DNA from: JAHJQZ01 sp963676075
GTDB lineage: Bacteria > Pseudomonadota > Alphaproteobacteria > Rhizobiales > Devosiaceae
Assembly (NCBI GenBank): GCA_963676075.2
Contig: CAXXNZ010000027.1
Coordinates: 62,001-126,000 of the forward strand
Direction of reading: 5' to 3'
Length of the DNA: 64,000 nt
The first letter of the stretch is position 1. Every line of letters begins with the position of its first letter. The notes under the pieces were generated by a model, which was not told the DNA's origin, did no database searches, and saw only the letters and a list, made by a program, of their open reading frames with translations. The position numbers and the translations under genes were made by a program. This document shows positions 25,685 through 36,120 of this stretch, one piece after another.

Positions 25685-26701
25685 ATGATCAGGTTTGCGG
25701 TCGTCGGCATCGATCATGGGCACATCTTCGCCCATATCGACGGGCTGAAGGCTGCCGGCGCGGAATTTGCCGGCTACTGTGACAAGACGTCCGTGCCCGA
25801 ACTGAGGGACGCTTTTGCGAAAACCTTCCCGGACGTCCCGGTCATCGACCGCGACGCGCTTTTTGCGGACGAGAGCATCGACGTCATCTGTACGGCCGCC
25901 ATTCCGCGCGACCGGGCGGGCATAGCCATTCGCGCCATGAAGGCGGGCAAGGACGTCATCGTCGACAAGCCGGGCGTGACCACGGTCGAACAGCTTGACG
26001 AGGTCAAGCGGACGGTCGCCGAAACCGGACGTATCTTCTCGATCTGCTTTTCCGAACGAATGTGCGTTCCTTCCGCCGTCAGGGCCGGACAGCTCATTGC
26101 GCAGGACGCCATTGGCAAGGTTGTGAACGTTGTCGGCCTCGGACCCCATCGCATGTCGCCCGACACGAGGCCGGACTGGTTCTTCAAGCTTGATGGCTTC
26201 GGCGGCATCATCGTCGACATCGCCTCGCACCAGATCGACCAGTTCCTGTTTTTCACCGGCTCGAAGACGGCGGAAGTTGCGTCGAGCTCGGTCGGGAATT
26301 TCGGCACGCCGAAGTATCCCGAGTTCCAGGATTTCGGCGATCTGTCGCTGCACAGCGATCGGGCCACCGGCTATATCCGCGTCGACTGGTTCACCCCTGA
26401 CGGATTGCCGACCTGGGGCGATGGTCGCCTCACCATCCTTGGAACCAAGGGCTACATCGAGTTGAGAAAATACGTCGATATCGCCGGGCGCGAAGGCCAG
26501 GATCATCTTTTCCTTGTCGACGAGGCGGGCGTGAAGCACATCAACTGCGCCGACCAGCCACTGGTCTATTTCGAGCAGTTCCTCAACGACGTGCGCGACA
26601 GGTCCGAGACGGCCATGACCCACGAACATGTGTTCGAGGTCTGTCGGTTGTCGCTCGAGGCACAGGCCAAGGCCCAGATAATCACGGCACAAAAGCACTA
26701 A
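25685..26701 (+). CDS. Gfo/Idh/MocA family oxidoreductase
   Basis: 338 residues from the ATG at 25685 with GAGGAG upstream. The N-terminal Rossmann domain starts IRFAVVGIDHGHIFAHIDGL; the usual EKP lysine motif appears as VIVDKPG around residue 100. The C-terminal alpha/beta domain follows (DGFGGIIVDIASHQIDQFLFF with the conserved D-x3-H). It is expected to oxidise or reduce a cyclic polyol or a sugar hydroxyl with NAD(P). First gene of a rightward unit divergent from the third sugar ABC operon. Confidence 0.9.
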   Translation: MIRFAVVGIDHGHIFAHIDGLKAAGAEFAGYCDKTSVPELRDAFAKTFPDVPVIDRDALFADESIDVICTAAIPRDRAGIAIRAMKAGKDVIVDKPGVTTVEQLDEVKRTVAETGRIFSICFSERMCVPSAVRAGQLIAQDAIGKVVNVVGLGPHRMSPDTRPDWFFKLDGFGGIIVDIASHQIDQFLFFTGSKTAEVASSSVGNFGTPKYPEFQDFGDLSLHSDRATGYIRVDWFTPDGLPTWGDGRLTILGTKGYIELRKYVDIAGREGQDHLFLVDEAGVKHINCADQPLVYFEQFLNDVRDRSETAMTHEHVFEVCRLSLEAQAKAQIITAQKH

Positions 26702-26715
26702 GCTCAGGGAGAACA

Positions 26716-27786
26716 ATGATGTCAGGCAAACTGCGGGTCGCCGTAATCGGCGCCGGGATCGCGCAACGCCATCTGACCGGCTACAAATGGAACAAGGACC
26801 TGTTCGAGGTGCCGGTTCTGTGCTCGCTCGACGAAGACCGCGGGCGCTCCGCCTGCGAAAAGTTCGGCATCCCCGAATACACCCAGGATATCGAGACCAT
26901 CTACAAACGCGATGACATCGACATCATCGACGTGTGTACCCCGCCCTACAACCACTTCGAACTCTCGAAAAAAGGCATCGAAGCCGGCAAGCACGTCATT
27001 TGCGAAAAGCCCCTGTTCGGGTCGCTTGCCGAAGTCGACGAGATGGAGAAGATCGTCGCCGCGTCGGGCAAGAGGCTCATGCCGATTTTCCAGTATCGCT
27101 GGGGCATGGGCTTACAAAAGCTCAAGCACCTCATCAGCCTCGGCCTGACGGGCAAGGCTGTCCTGACCACGATCGAGACGCATTGGTGGCGTGACGCCGA
27201 CTACTACAAGGTGGATTGGCGCGGGAAGTGGGCGACCGAGTTCGGCGGTGGCCTTCTTGGCCAGGCCCTTCATGCCCACGACATGCTCACCTTTGTGCTC
27301 GGCCCGTGCGCCGAAGTCTTCGCGATGAACGATACCCTGGTCAACGACATCGAAATTGAAGACACCTCGACGCTGAGCATCCGGATGAAGGACGGTTCCC
27401 TCGCCGCGCTGTCGATGACGCTCGGATCGCGCGAAGAGATTTCGCGCCTCAGATTCTGCTTCGAGAACCTGACGGTCGAGAGCATTCGCGAACCCTATAC
27501 GATGGGGCGCGACCCGTGGCGTTTCGTGGCCAGCGACCCTGCCCATCAAAAGAAGGTGGACGTCGCCTTGTCCGACGTGGGCATTATCGAAGACGGGTAC
27601 ACCAAGCAGTTCGAGCTGTTCCACAAGGCGCTGCGCGAGGGCACGGAACTGCCTGTAACACTGAAGGATGCACGTGACTCGCTGGAATTAATCACGGCAG
27701 CGTACTATTCAGGACGCACTAGGCAGCCGGTGCAAATGCCGATTTCAAAGGATCATCCCCTTTACAAATCGTGGCTGCCGTCTTGA
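26716..27786 (+). CDS. Gfo/Idh/MocA family oxidoreductase
   Basis: 356 residues. Rossmann motif VAVIGAGIAQRHLTGY at the N-terminus, catalytic-type lysine in HVICEKPLFGSL near residue 98, then the GFO/IDH C-terminal domain with FGGGLLGQALHAHDMLTFVLG. NAD(P)-dependent dehydrogenase of a sugar or polyol. It starts 14 bp after the first oxidoreductase gene with a GGGAGAACA ribosome site, so both are in one operon; the pair could oxidise a glycoside and later reduce the released keto-sugar. Confidence 0.9.
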   Translation: MMSGKLRVAVIGAGIAQRHLTGYKWNKDLFEVPVLCSLDEDRGRSACEKFGIPEYTQDIETIYKRDDIDIIDVCTPPYNHFELSKKGIEAGKHVICEKPLFGSLAEVDEMEKIVAASGKRLMPIFQYRWGMGLQKLKHLISLGLTGKAVLTTIETHWWRDADYYKVDWRGKWATEFGGGLLGQALHAHDMLTFVLGPCAEVFAMNDTLVNDIEIEDTSTLSIRMKDGSLAALSMTLGSREEISRLRFCFENLTVESIREPYTMGRDPWRFVASDPAHQKKVDVALSDVGIIEDGYTKQFELFHKALREGTELPVTLKDARDSLELITAAYYSGRTRQPVQMPISKDHPLYKSWLPS

Positions 27787-27802
27787 GGAGACGCAGGTTC
27801 GC

Positions 27803-28633
27803 GTGAGAGATTCGATAAATCCCATAAGCGACGCTGACACGCCGGCCACGGACAACTCCGGGCCGAACGACGAGGTCCCCCGGCCGCTCGACGGCCGCGG
27901 GCGCCTTCTGTCGTCGAAACGGCTGTATCAGGTGGTGGCGCGCCGCATCGCGCATCTGATCGAGGAAAATCGCAACACTCCCGGTTGGCATCTTCCCTCC
28001 GAGCGCGAATTGTCGGAAACGCTGGAAGTCAGCCGCACGGTTGTGCGCGAGGCCGTCATCGCGCTCGAAATGCGCGGCATTGTCGAAGTGCGCGGGCGCT
28101 CGGGGATCGTGGTTTTGCCGCCCCAGGCCAATCAGCTCAGCTTCGACGCGGTCAATACCGATATCGGCGCGGGGCCGTTCGAACTTCTTGAAGCACGGCT
28201 GGCACTGGAATCGAGCATTGCGGCCCTCGCTGCCGAACGCGCCACGCGCTACGACATCATGGAGCTGGAGGAGTGCATCGACAGGATGCAATCCGAAACC
28301 GACGCGGCAGCGGCCTACCGGAAGGCGGACCGAGAGTTTCATTTGATCATTGCAAACATGACCGGAAATGCCATCATGTTGTCGATGGTGGACGCATTGC
28401 TAAGTCAACGTGATACATCTCGAATGTGGCTGAAGGTTCAGGAGCATATTCATGCTCCAACCATGCGCGCGCTATGGATCGGCGACCACTTCGCCATCAT
28501 GACGGCACTGAAGATGCGCAATCCGGAAGCGGCGCGGCAGGCCATGACCCGTCATATCAACAATGTCTCCGAAGAAATATTGCGGGCGGATGAACTCGGC
28601 TATTTTTCATCGGACGCGGAAGGTAAACAGTGA
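27803..28633 (+). CDS. FadR-subfamily GntR transcriptional regulator (FCD domain)
   Basis: 276 residues from a GTG start with TGAGGAGA upstream. After a ~30-residue tail comes the winged-helix domain (VVARRIAHLIEENRNTPGWHLPSERELSETLEVSRTVVREAVIALEMRGIVEVRGRSGIVV), then an all-helical FCD effector domain (EARLALESSIAALAAERA, ADREFHLIIANMTGN, HFAIMTALKMRNPEAARQAMTRHI). It follows the two oxidoreductases by 16 bp. The TGGTNNNACCA sites at 25473 and 25591 fit this regulator class. Confidence 0.9.
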   Translation: MRDSINPISDADTPATDNSGPNDEVPRPLDGRGRLLSSKRLYQVVARRIAHLIEENRNTPGWHLPSERELSETLEVSRTVVREAVIALEMRGIVEVRGRSGIVVLPPQANQLSFDAVNTDIGAGPFELLEARLALESSIAALAAERATRYDIMELEECIDRMQSETDAAAAYRKADREFHLIIANMTGNAIMLSMVDALLSQRDTSRMWLKVQEHIHAPTMRALWIGDHFAIMTALKMRNPEAARQAMTRHINNVSEEILRADELGYFSSDAEGKQ

Positions 28634-28640
28634 GGCGAAA

Positions 28641-29039
28641 ATGGCGCTAAAAGGCTTCGAACATGTCGGGATGAGCGTGAGCAATATCGACAAGAGCCTT
28701 GCCTTTTACGTCGATCTGCTTGGACTACGACTTGTGGTGCGTCGTCCGGGTCAAGTCGGCGGATTTGAGTTCTGCTTTCTGGATGCCGGCAATTGCATGC
28801 TCGAAATCATGGGGCCGGCAACCGGGGCTTTGCTCGCCGAAGACGTGGCTTATGGGCGCGCCGGGTTGCGTCATCTCACCTTCTGTTTTGACAGTATCGA
28901 AGAAACCTATGCCCGCCTGCAGGACGCCGGTGTCGAGATGCTGGAACCGCCGCGTGAGGCCTTCAACAAGGACATCATCGGCAAGGTCGCCTTCTGCCGT
29001 GACCCTGACGGCATCATGATCGAGCTTTGTGAAAAATAG
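28641..29039 (+). CDS. VOC (glyoxalase-like) superfamily protein
   Basis: 132 residues from the ATG at 28641, seven bases after the regulator's stop, with a weak GAGG site. Two VOC modules with metal-type residues: FEHVGMSVSNIDKSLAFYVDLLGL (His), RHLTFCFDSIEETYARLQDAG (His) and DPDGIMIELCE (Glu). Third VOC protein in the window and again linked to a sugar importer and sugar oxidoreductases. Probably a lyase or epimerase acting on an oxidised sugar; not experimentally assignable here. Confidence 0.85.
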   Translation: MALKGFEHVGMSVSNIDKSLAFYVDLLGLRLVVRRPGQVGGFEFCFLDAGNCMLEIMGPATGALLAEDVAYGRAGLRHLTFCFDSIEETYARLQDAGVEMLEPPREAFNKDIIGKVAFCRDPDGIMIELCEK

Positions 29040-29133
29040 CGGATTTCAGCACCGCCTGAAGCCGCCCGCGCATTATCGGCTGGGCGCAGCGGTTGGGACG
29101 TGGTTCGTTCAACAATGGCACTCGGCCGGGCCG

Positions 29134-29793
29134 TCAGACCAGGGCGCCCGGCAGCATGACGTTTTCGATGTAGAAATCGCGAGGACGGGCGATATGGGTG
29201 CGAATGATCGCGGCAAGTTTCTTGCGGTCCCCATCCTCGATGGCATCGACCATGGCGAAATGCTCTGAAATCGCCTCTTCCCGCAGTTCGGGATTGGAGA
29301 AGGCGCCGGTCCGGATCGGATGGGTGGCGAAGGTGAAATGCCGGATCGCGTCGGCCATTTCCTTGTTGCCCGCAGCGCCATAGAGCGTTTCGTGGAAGGT
29401 GTTGTTCAAGCTGAACACGTCTGCAAAACGCTGATCCCGCGATGCGACGCTGTGCTGCTCGGCGAGGTCACGCAATTCGCTTAGCGTTTCTGCGCTGGCG
29501 GGCAAGGCGAAGCGCAATGCAGCCCCCTCCTCCAGGCACTCGCGCACCTCGTAAAGCTCCTTGATCTGGGTCGTGGAATAGTCGCGGACCTGAATGCCCT
29601 TGTTGGGTTGGCGCGTGACCAGCGCCATGCGTTCAAGCTCGTCGAAAGCGCGCCGGACAGCATGGCGCGTCACCTTGTTGCGGGCGATGATATCGTCCTC
29701 GATCAGCCGCTCCCTGGGGCGATAGGCACCAAGGATGATGTCCATGCGCAGCTGCTGATACAGCGTCTCCCAGTTCTTGCTCACCTTTCCCAC
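29134..29793 (-). CDS. GntR family transcriptional regulator (FCD domain)
   Basis: 219 residues from a GTG start preceded by AGGAAAAGG. N-terminal winged helix (LYQQLRMDIILGAYRPRERLIEDDIIARNKVTRHAVRRAFDELERMALVTRQPNKGIQVRDY), then an FCD ligand domain (RECLEEGAALRFALPASAE, NNTFHETLYGAAGN, HFAMVDAIEDGDRKKLAAIIRTHI). Divergent from the AtuA-family catabolic operon and most likely its regulator. The palindrome at 29862 lies between them. Confidence 0.9.
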   Translation of the reverse strand: MGKVSKNWETLYQQLRMDIILGAYRPRERLIEDDIIARNKVTRHAVRRAFDELERMALVTRQPNKGIQVRDYSTTQIKELYEVRECLEEGAALRFALPASAETLSELRDLAEQHSVASRDQRFADVFSLNNTFHETLYGAAGNKEMADAIRHFTFATHPIRTGAFSNPELREEAISEHFAMVDAIEDGDRKKLAAIIRTHIARPRDFYIENVMLPGALV

Positions 29794-29861
29794 ACCTTTT
29801 CCTGTCGGGTTTTCCTACTCTTAGCCGCTTCGGTCGGGTGCGTGCAAGTTGTATCGTTGAC

Positions 29862-29873
29862 ATTATCGATAAT
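29862..29873. promoter_or_regulatory. palindromic operator ATTATCGATAAT
   Basis: A perfect 12-bp palindrome centred in the divergent region between the GntR gene and the AtuA-family gene. It is flanked by a further near-symmetric pair, GTTGTATCG at 29848 and CGATGACAAC at 29879, giving a nested dyad. Candidate binding site for the GntR regulator at 29134. Confidence 0.55.
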
Positions 29874-29908
29874 CTTTGCGATGACAACATCGATAGCAGG
29901 GAGGAATC

Positions 29909-31267
29909 ATGTTTCGCATAGGTTCGGGAGCCGGTTTTTCAGGTGATCGCGTTGACGCCGCGCAATCCGTTGTGGCCGAGCTGGCTGCTGCAGGCGAAGG
30001 CGGAGCCATCATCTTCGAGACGATGGGCGAGCGAACCCTTGCTCTTGGACAGATTTCGCGGCGCACCGACCCGGACAAAGGGTACGAACCGCTTCTCGAA
30101 GAGATCGTCACACCGATCCTCAGGACCTGCATCGAAAGCAACATCGCCATTGTTTCCAATTTCGGCTGCGCAAATCCTCCCGCAGCAGCCCGGCTGCTTG
30201 CACGCATTGCCCGCGAGCAAGGGCTGGGCGGAATTCGCATCGGCATCGTCGAAGGCGACGACCTTCTCGGGCGCGTTGGTCCGGACCAGATGGAACGCTG
30301 GGACGGCGACGGACGCCTGCCCGCGGTCGATGGCGAACTGATCGCCGTCAACGCCTATCTCGGTGCGCGCACCATTGCCGATGCCCTCAATGAAGGTGCG
30401 CAAATCGTCGTGACCGGTCGCGTCGCCGACCCTGCGCTCGTTCTCGGACCGCTGGTGGCCCATTTCGGCTGGGACTGGAACGATCTCGACCGCATCGCCG
30501 CCGGAACGCTGATCGGCCATCTTCTCGAATGCGGATCGCAGGTTAGTGGCGGATTCTTTGCCGATCCCGGCATCAAGGATGTGCCGCGCCCCGCCGAGAT
30601 AGGCTTCCCGATCGCAGAGGTCGAAGAAGACGGGACATTCGTCATCACCAAGGCCCGCGGCACTGGCGGCGTCGTCAGCCTCAAGACGGTCAAGGAACAG
30701 ATCCTTTACGAGATCCACGATCCGGCGGCCTACCTGACACCGGATGTGACGCTGGACCTGAGTGAGGTCGAAATCGCCGAGATCGGCCCCGATCGTGTTC
30801 GGGTGACTGGCGCCAAGGGTCATGAAGCGCCCGAAAAGCTCAAGGCAACCCTTTGCTACGAAGGGGATTGGTTCGGCGAAGCTGCCATATCGTACGCCGG
30901 TCCCAACTCGGCGGCACGTGCCAAACTTGCCGTCGAGATCATTCACGACCGACTGAAGCTCAGGAACCTCGATGTTCAGTTCCGGGCCGACATCGTCGGC
31001 ATCGCCAGCTGCTTCGACAGCGCCGAAGGCACGTTACGCCAGGATATCACGCCGGCCGGAAACGACTTTCGGGTGCGCTTCGCTTTCTCGTCTCATTCGG
31101 AAAAGGCCGTGCGCGCCGCCGTGCAGGATGTTGGCGCCCTTTACTGCTGTGGCCCGGCTGGCGGCGGCGGCATCCGCTCGTCGGTGCGCGCGCGCCTGAC
31201 AACCCAATCCTATCTGGTGCCGCGGGAGCTCGTGTCTTCGCGCTTCGTCATGGCGGAGGCAATCTGA
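29909..31267 (+). CDS. AtuA-family (DUF1446) protein
   Basis: 452 residues matching the acyclic terpene utilisation AtuA family over its length: MFRIGSGAGFSGDRVDAAQ at the start, IIFETMGERTLALGQ, SNFGCANPPAAARLL, VVTGRVADPALVLGPLVAHFGWDW and HLLECGSQVSGGFFADPG. AtuA proteins occur with citronellol/geraniol degradation genes and with related catabolic clusters; the reaction is not established. GGGAGGAATC precedes the ATG. Its stop overlaps the next start (TGATG), so the two are coupled. In this window it heads an importer, esterase and beta-glucosidase operon. Confidence 0.85.
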   Translation: MFRIGSGAGFSGDRVDAAQSVVAELAAAGEGGAIIFETMGERTLALGQISRRTDPDKGYEPLLEEIVTPILRTCIESNIAIVSNFGCANPPAAARLLARIAREQGLGGIRIGIVEGDDLLGRVGPDQMERWDGDGRLPAVDGELIAVNAYLGARTIADALNEGAQIVVTGRVADPALVLGPLVAHFGWDWNDLDRIAAGTLIGHLLECGSQVSGGFFADPGIKDVPRPAEIGFPIAEVEEDGTFVITKARGTGGVVSLKTVKEQILYEIHDPAAYLTPDVTLDLSEVEIAEIGPDRVRVTGAKGHEAPEKLKATLCYEGDWFGEAAISYAGPNSAARAKLAVEIIHDRLKLRNLDVQFRADIVGIASCFDSAEGTLRQDITPAGNDFRVRFAFSSHSEKAVRAAVQDVGALYCCGPAGGGGIRSSVRARLTTQSYLVPRELVSSRFVMAEAI

Positions 31268-31641
31268 TGTCCAACTGTGTCGTGACACTGCCGTTGCACG
31301 CCATCGCGCATGGACGCGCCGGCGACAAGGGCAACCGGCTCAATGTCTCGGTCATCGCGCACGAACCCGCGTTCTGGCCGATTATCCGGGATCAGGTGAC
31401 CGCTGAGCGCATTCGCCACCTGTTCGCCCATCGCCATGTCACCGAAGTAAGGCGGTACGAGCTGCCCAAGCTCGAGGCTCTCAATTTCGTCGTCGAGGAC
31501 GCGCTCGAAGGCGGCGTCAATTCCAGTCTCGGAACCGATACCCACGGCAAGAGCCTGTCCTATCTCGTCCTCGGGATGCTGGTGGAAGTGCCGGAAAACA
31601 TGACGCCAAGGCCGCCCGCCCTGGCAGAAACCCCGTCCTGA
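31267..31641 (+). CDS. small AtuA-associated protein (AtuA-like ferredoxin-fold domain)
   Basis: 124 residues. The IAHGRAGDKGNRLNVSVIA segment near residue 12 matches the domain that in many AtuA homologues is fused to the C-terminus ('AHxRSGDKGxxxNxGV'). Here it is a separate polypeptide that overlaps the AtuA gene by one base, so the two probably form a complex. No signal peptide or membrane segment. Catalytic role unknown. Confidence 0.8.
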   Translation: MSNCVVTLPLHAIAHGRAGDKGNRLNVSVIAHEPAFWPIIRDQVTAERIRHLFAHRHVTEVRRYELPKLEALNFVVEDALEGGVNSSLGTDTHGKSLSYLVLGMLVEVPENMTPRPPALAETPS

Positions 31642-31676
31642 AACATCGGACAAAACGACTTCATAGGGAGGTAACA

Positions 31677-33251
31677 ATGAAGCAAGAAACTATAATGAAA
31701 ACCCTGCGTACCGGCCTTGCCGGTGCCTCGCTCGTTGCCCTGGCGGTGACGGGCGTCGCGGCGCAGGAGTTCGAACGAGGAGGAACACTGCGGGTCGGCA
31801 TTTCGCAGATCGGCCCCTCCCCGGATCCGGTCGTCACGACCTTCGGCATCAACTGGCTCACGGCCACGGTGGTTTGCGAGGGACTGTTCGCGCAGGACGA
31901 GACCTGGAGCCCCCAGCCCATGCTCGCCGAGTCCTATTCCTATTCCGATGATGGCACAGAACTGACCATCACCTTGCGCGATGGTTTGAAATTCCATTCA
32001 GGCGCCCCCGTCACCACGGCTGACGTGCTTGCATCGCTCAATCGCTTCCGCGAGGCGGCCGGCATTGGCGCTTCATTCAAGGCAGTGACCAAAAGCCTCG
32101 AAGCCTTGGACGACAAGACCATTCTGATCAAGCTGATCAAGCCATCCCCGATCGTTCCGGGCCTGTTGTCCGGCGCTCAGGCTTCGATCATGTCCGAGAT
32201 CTCGCTGGAGGGGGCATCGGCGACTCAGGCCACGCGCGGTCTTGACTGCACCGGTCCCTACACGCTTGCCAGCTATCAACCCGATCAGGGTGCCGTACTG
32301 ACACGTTGGGAAGACTATCAGAGCCGGCCGGAACCGTCTTCCGCACAGGCTGGCGCGAAGCATGCCTACGCCGACGAAATCGACATCAAGTTGATGCCGG
32401 AAGCTTCGATCCGGCGTGACTCGCTGATCACCGGCGAACTCGATGTCGGCATGGAACTGCCGTCGGATTTCTATGACACGCTCAAGAACACCGCCGGTGT
32501 CGAGCCGGTCGTTGTGCCGAACAACCAGTCGCTGACGGCGGTGTTCAACACCAAGCAGGGCGTCATGGCTGACGTCAACCTCAGGCGCGCCATCTACTAC
32601 GCGCTCGACAAGGAACCGATCATGCTCGCCTCGGTGGGCAATCCCGAGTTCTACACACTCGACCCGAGCTGGATTCCGGATACCAACTCGTTCTGGTACA
32701 CCACCGCCGGCGTGCCGGAAGGCTATGAGCACGCCCAGACGGACAAGGCCAAGGAGTTCCTTGCCAAATCCAACTACAAGGGCGAGCCCATCCGCTGGCT
32801 GGTTGCGTCCGAGCAGTACGAAAAGCACTTCCTGACGGCGGTGACTGCCGCCCAGCAGCTCGGTGACATCGGCATCAATGTCGAGATCGTCGAATCTCCA
32901 ATGGCCAACTACATCCAGCAGCGGGCCAATCCGGAGGCGATGGATGCATTCTCCAGCTTCCTGCCGACCTATATTGACCCGACCTCGATCGCCTATCTCA
33001 ATCCGTCCTATCCCGGCTTCTGGACCGATCCGAAGAAAATGGAGCTGATGGAAAAGATCGCCTCGACCATCGACGCGGACGCGCGAAAGGCGCTGTTCGT
33101 CGAGCTGCACGAGCTGATCTACGACGAGTTCCCGTTCATCAAGTACGGCACGGAGGCGAACATGTATGGCATCCGCGAAGGCGTCGGGAATCCCGGACGT
33201 ATTCCGGCACGCGCCTACGACTTCTTCAACTACGCGCCGCCGAAGAACTAA
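31677..33251 (+). CDS. ABC transporter substrate-binding protein, family 5
   Basis: 524 residues with GGGAGGTAACA before the ATG. A Sec signal peptide (MKQETIMKTLRTGLAGASLVALAVTGVAAQ) is followed by an SBP_bac_5 domain (LAESYSYSDDGTELTITLRDGLKFHSGAPVTTADVLASL; VNLRRAIYYALDKEPIMLASVG). Periplasmic receptor for the oligopeptide-type importer encoded by the next four genes. Because the operon also encodes an esterase and a beta-glucosidase, the ligand may be a glycoside or ester rather than a peptide. Confidence 0.92.
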   Translation: MKQETIMKTLRTGLAGASLVALAVTGVAAQEFERGGTLRVGISQIGPSPDPVVTTFGINWLTATVVCEGLFAQDETWSPQPMLAESYSYSDDGTELTITLRDGLKFHSGAPVTTADVLASLNRFREAAGIGASFKAVTKSLEALDDKTILIKLIKPSPIVPGLLSGAQASIMSEISLEGASATQATRGLDCTGPYTLASYQPDQGAVLTRWEDYQSRPEPSSAQAGAKHAYADEIDIKLMPEASIRRDSLITGELDVGMELPSDFYDTLKNTAGVEPVVVPNNQSLTAVFNTKQGVMADVNLRRAIYYALDKEPIMLASVGNPEFYTLDPSWIPDTNSFWYTTAGVPEGYEHAQTDKAKEFLAKSNYKGEPIRWLVASEQYEKHFLTAVTAAQQLGDIGINVEIVESPMANYIQQRANPEAMDAFSSFLPTYIDPTSIAYLNPSYPGFWTDPKKMELMEKIASTIDADARKALFVELHELIYDEFPFIKYGTEANMYGIREGVGNPGRIPARAYDFFNYAPPKN

Positions 33252-33255
33252 GATC

Positions 33256-34158
33256 ATGACCGCTTTGGACAACTCGGCGTCGGAAGCTCTTCCCAGTGGT
33301 GACGGGAGCAATCCCGTCACTGCCAACAAGAATGTGTGGGAACGCTTGATCGGCAACCCGACAGCCGTCTTCTCGATTACCGTTCTGCTTCTGATCACGC
33401 TGAGTGCCGTCCTGGCGCCGATCATCGCGCCGGGTAACCCCATGCGGGTGAACCCGGTGCACCGCTTCACGCCTCCCGGTGCCGAATACCTGTTCGGCAC
33501 CGACAATCTCGGTCGCGACATGTTCAAAATGGTGATGTGGGGCGGCCGCACCTCCCTTATGGTCGGCCTGATCGTCACTGGCATCTCGATGTCGATCGCC
33601 ATCGTTCTGGGTTCGATTTCAGGCTTTTACCGCCAGGTCGACGTCGTCCTCATGCGCTTCGTCGATGGCCTGATGTCTTTCCCCGGCATCGTCCTCGCCG
33701 TCGCTGCGGCGGCCATTCTCGGCCCGTCGGTCAGCACGGTCATCGTCTCACTCTCGGTCGTGCTCATCGCACCGTCGCTGCGCATCGTGCGCGGTCAGGT
33801 GCTGGTGGTGCGCGAACTGCAAATGATCGAGGCGGCCCGCTCGGTCGGCGTGCCGACCTTGCGGCTTTTCACCAAATATATCCTGCCCGCGGTGATGTCG
33901 CCGATCCTGGTGCAGGCGTCCTTTATCTTCTCGGCCGCCGTGCTCGGTGAAGCCGGCCTCAGCTTCATCGGCGTCGGTATCGGGCCGAACGAATTGAGCT
34001 GGGGCAATGCGCTCACCGAAGCGCGCAACTACATCGCCAAGGCCCCCTGGATCGTCTTCTTCCCCGGCCTGGCGCTCATGTTCACCATCCTCGCCCTCAA
34101 CCTTCTGGGCGACTCCCTGCGCGACATTCTCGATCCGCGCCTGGCAAGGAGGCGCTGA
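33256..34158 (+). CDS. ABC transporter permease, DppC/OppC type
   Basis: 300 residues from the ATG at 33256, four bases after the binding-protein stop; the frame is open further upstream but only inside that gene. Contains EYLFGTDNLGRDMFKMVMWGGRTSLMVG, the OppC hallmark, and the EAA loop EAARSVGVPTLRLFTKYILPAVM, ending GDSLRDILDPRL. Here the C-type permease gene precedes the B-type gene, the reverse of the classical opp order. Confidence 0.92.
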   Translation: MTALDNSASEALPSGDGSNPVTANKNVWERLIGNPTAVFSITVLLLITLSAVLAPIIAPGNPMRVNPVHRFTPPGAEYLFGTDNLGRDMFKMVMWGGRTSLMVGLIVTGISMSIAIVLGSISGFYRQVDVVLMRFVDGLMSFPGIVLAVAAAAILGPSVSTVIVSLSVVLIAPSLRIVRGQVLVVRELQMIEAARSVGVPTLRLFTKYILPAVMSPILVQASFIFSAAVLGEAGLSFIGVGIGPNELSWGNALTEARNYIAKAPWIVFFPGLALMFTILALNLLGDSLRDILDPRLARRR

Positions 34159-34159
34159 G

Positions 34160-35100
34160 ATGCTGCGCTATATCGGCAAACGTTTCCTTCTGATCCTTCC
34201 CACGATCTTCGTGCCGTTGATCCTGGTCTTTCTGCTCCTCAGGCTGTCGCCGGGCGATCCGGCCGGCATGATGCTTGGCGATCAGGCAACGGTCGACCAG
34301 ATCAATGCCCTCAGGCAAGAACTGGGGCTCGACCAGCCGATCTGGATGCAGTTCCTGTTGTGGCTTAAGGGCATCTTTACGCTCAATCTCGGGGACTCGA
34401 TCTTTTTCCGCAAACCGGTGATCGAGATCATCCCCTCCTACGCCTCGGTGACGCTGTTGCTGACCCTCGTCGGTCTGACGCTCGCCATCATCTTCGGCGT
34501 CACCTTCGGCCTCATCGCCTCGATGAACCGCAACAACCCCGTCGACCGTGGCGTGGTGGGCTGGGCCGTGCTCGGTATTTCGCTTCCCGAGTTCTGGTTC
34601 GCGCTCCTGCTGGTCTTCGTGTTCTCGGTAACGCTCAGATGGTTCCCCGTCGCCGGGTATAATCCGCCCTCAGCCGGCATGATTGCCTTTGCCGCGACGA
34701 TCTTTCTTCCGGCGCTGGCGCTCGGGATCAGGCAGTCGGCACTGATGACCCGCATGATGCGGTCCTCGATGCTCGACGTGCTCAACGAGCCCTATATCAC
34801 CACCGCACGGGCGCAGGGGCTGCCGGAGAAAAAGGTCATCGGCGAATACGCCATGCGCACGGCCTCGATCCCCGTGGTGACCGTCGTCGGCCTATCTGCC
34901 AGCTACATGCTTGGCGGCGCGGTAACCATCGAGATCATCTTCGCACTGCCCGGCCTCGGACGGATGCTGGTCGAAGCGGTTGGCCGTCGTGACTATCCGG
35001 TGGTCGAAGGCGGCGTGCTCACCATCGCTCTGGTGCTCGCCATGCTCAACCTGCTGATCGACATCATCTACGCCTATCTCGATCCAAGGATTCGTTACCA

Positions 35101-35104
<4 letters not shown>
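34160..35104 (+). CDS. ABC transporter permease, DppB/OppB type
   Basis: 314 residues from the ATG at 34160, preceded by AAGGAGG; one base separates it from the preceding stop. It begins MLRYIGKRFLLILPTIFVPL and has six helices, the loop YITTARAQGLPEKKVIGEYAMR that contacts the ATPase, and ends YAYLDPRIRYQ, all typical of DppB. The stop overlaps the next ATG by four bases. Confidence 0.92.
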
Positions 35105-36116
<1,012 letters not shown>

Positions 36117-36120
<4 letters not shown>

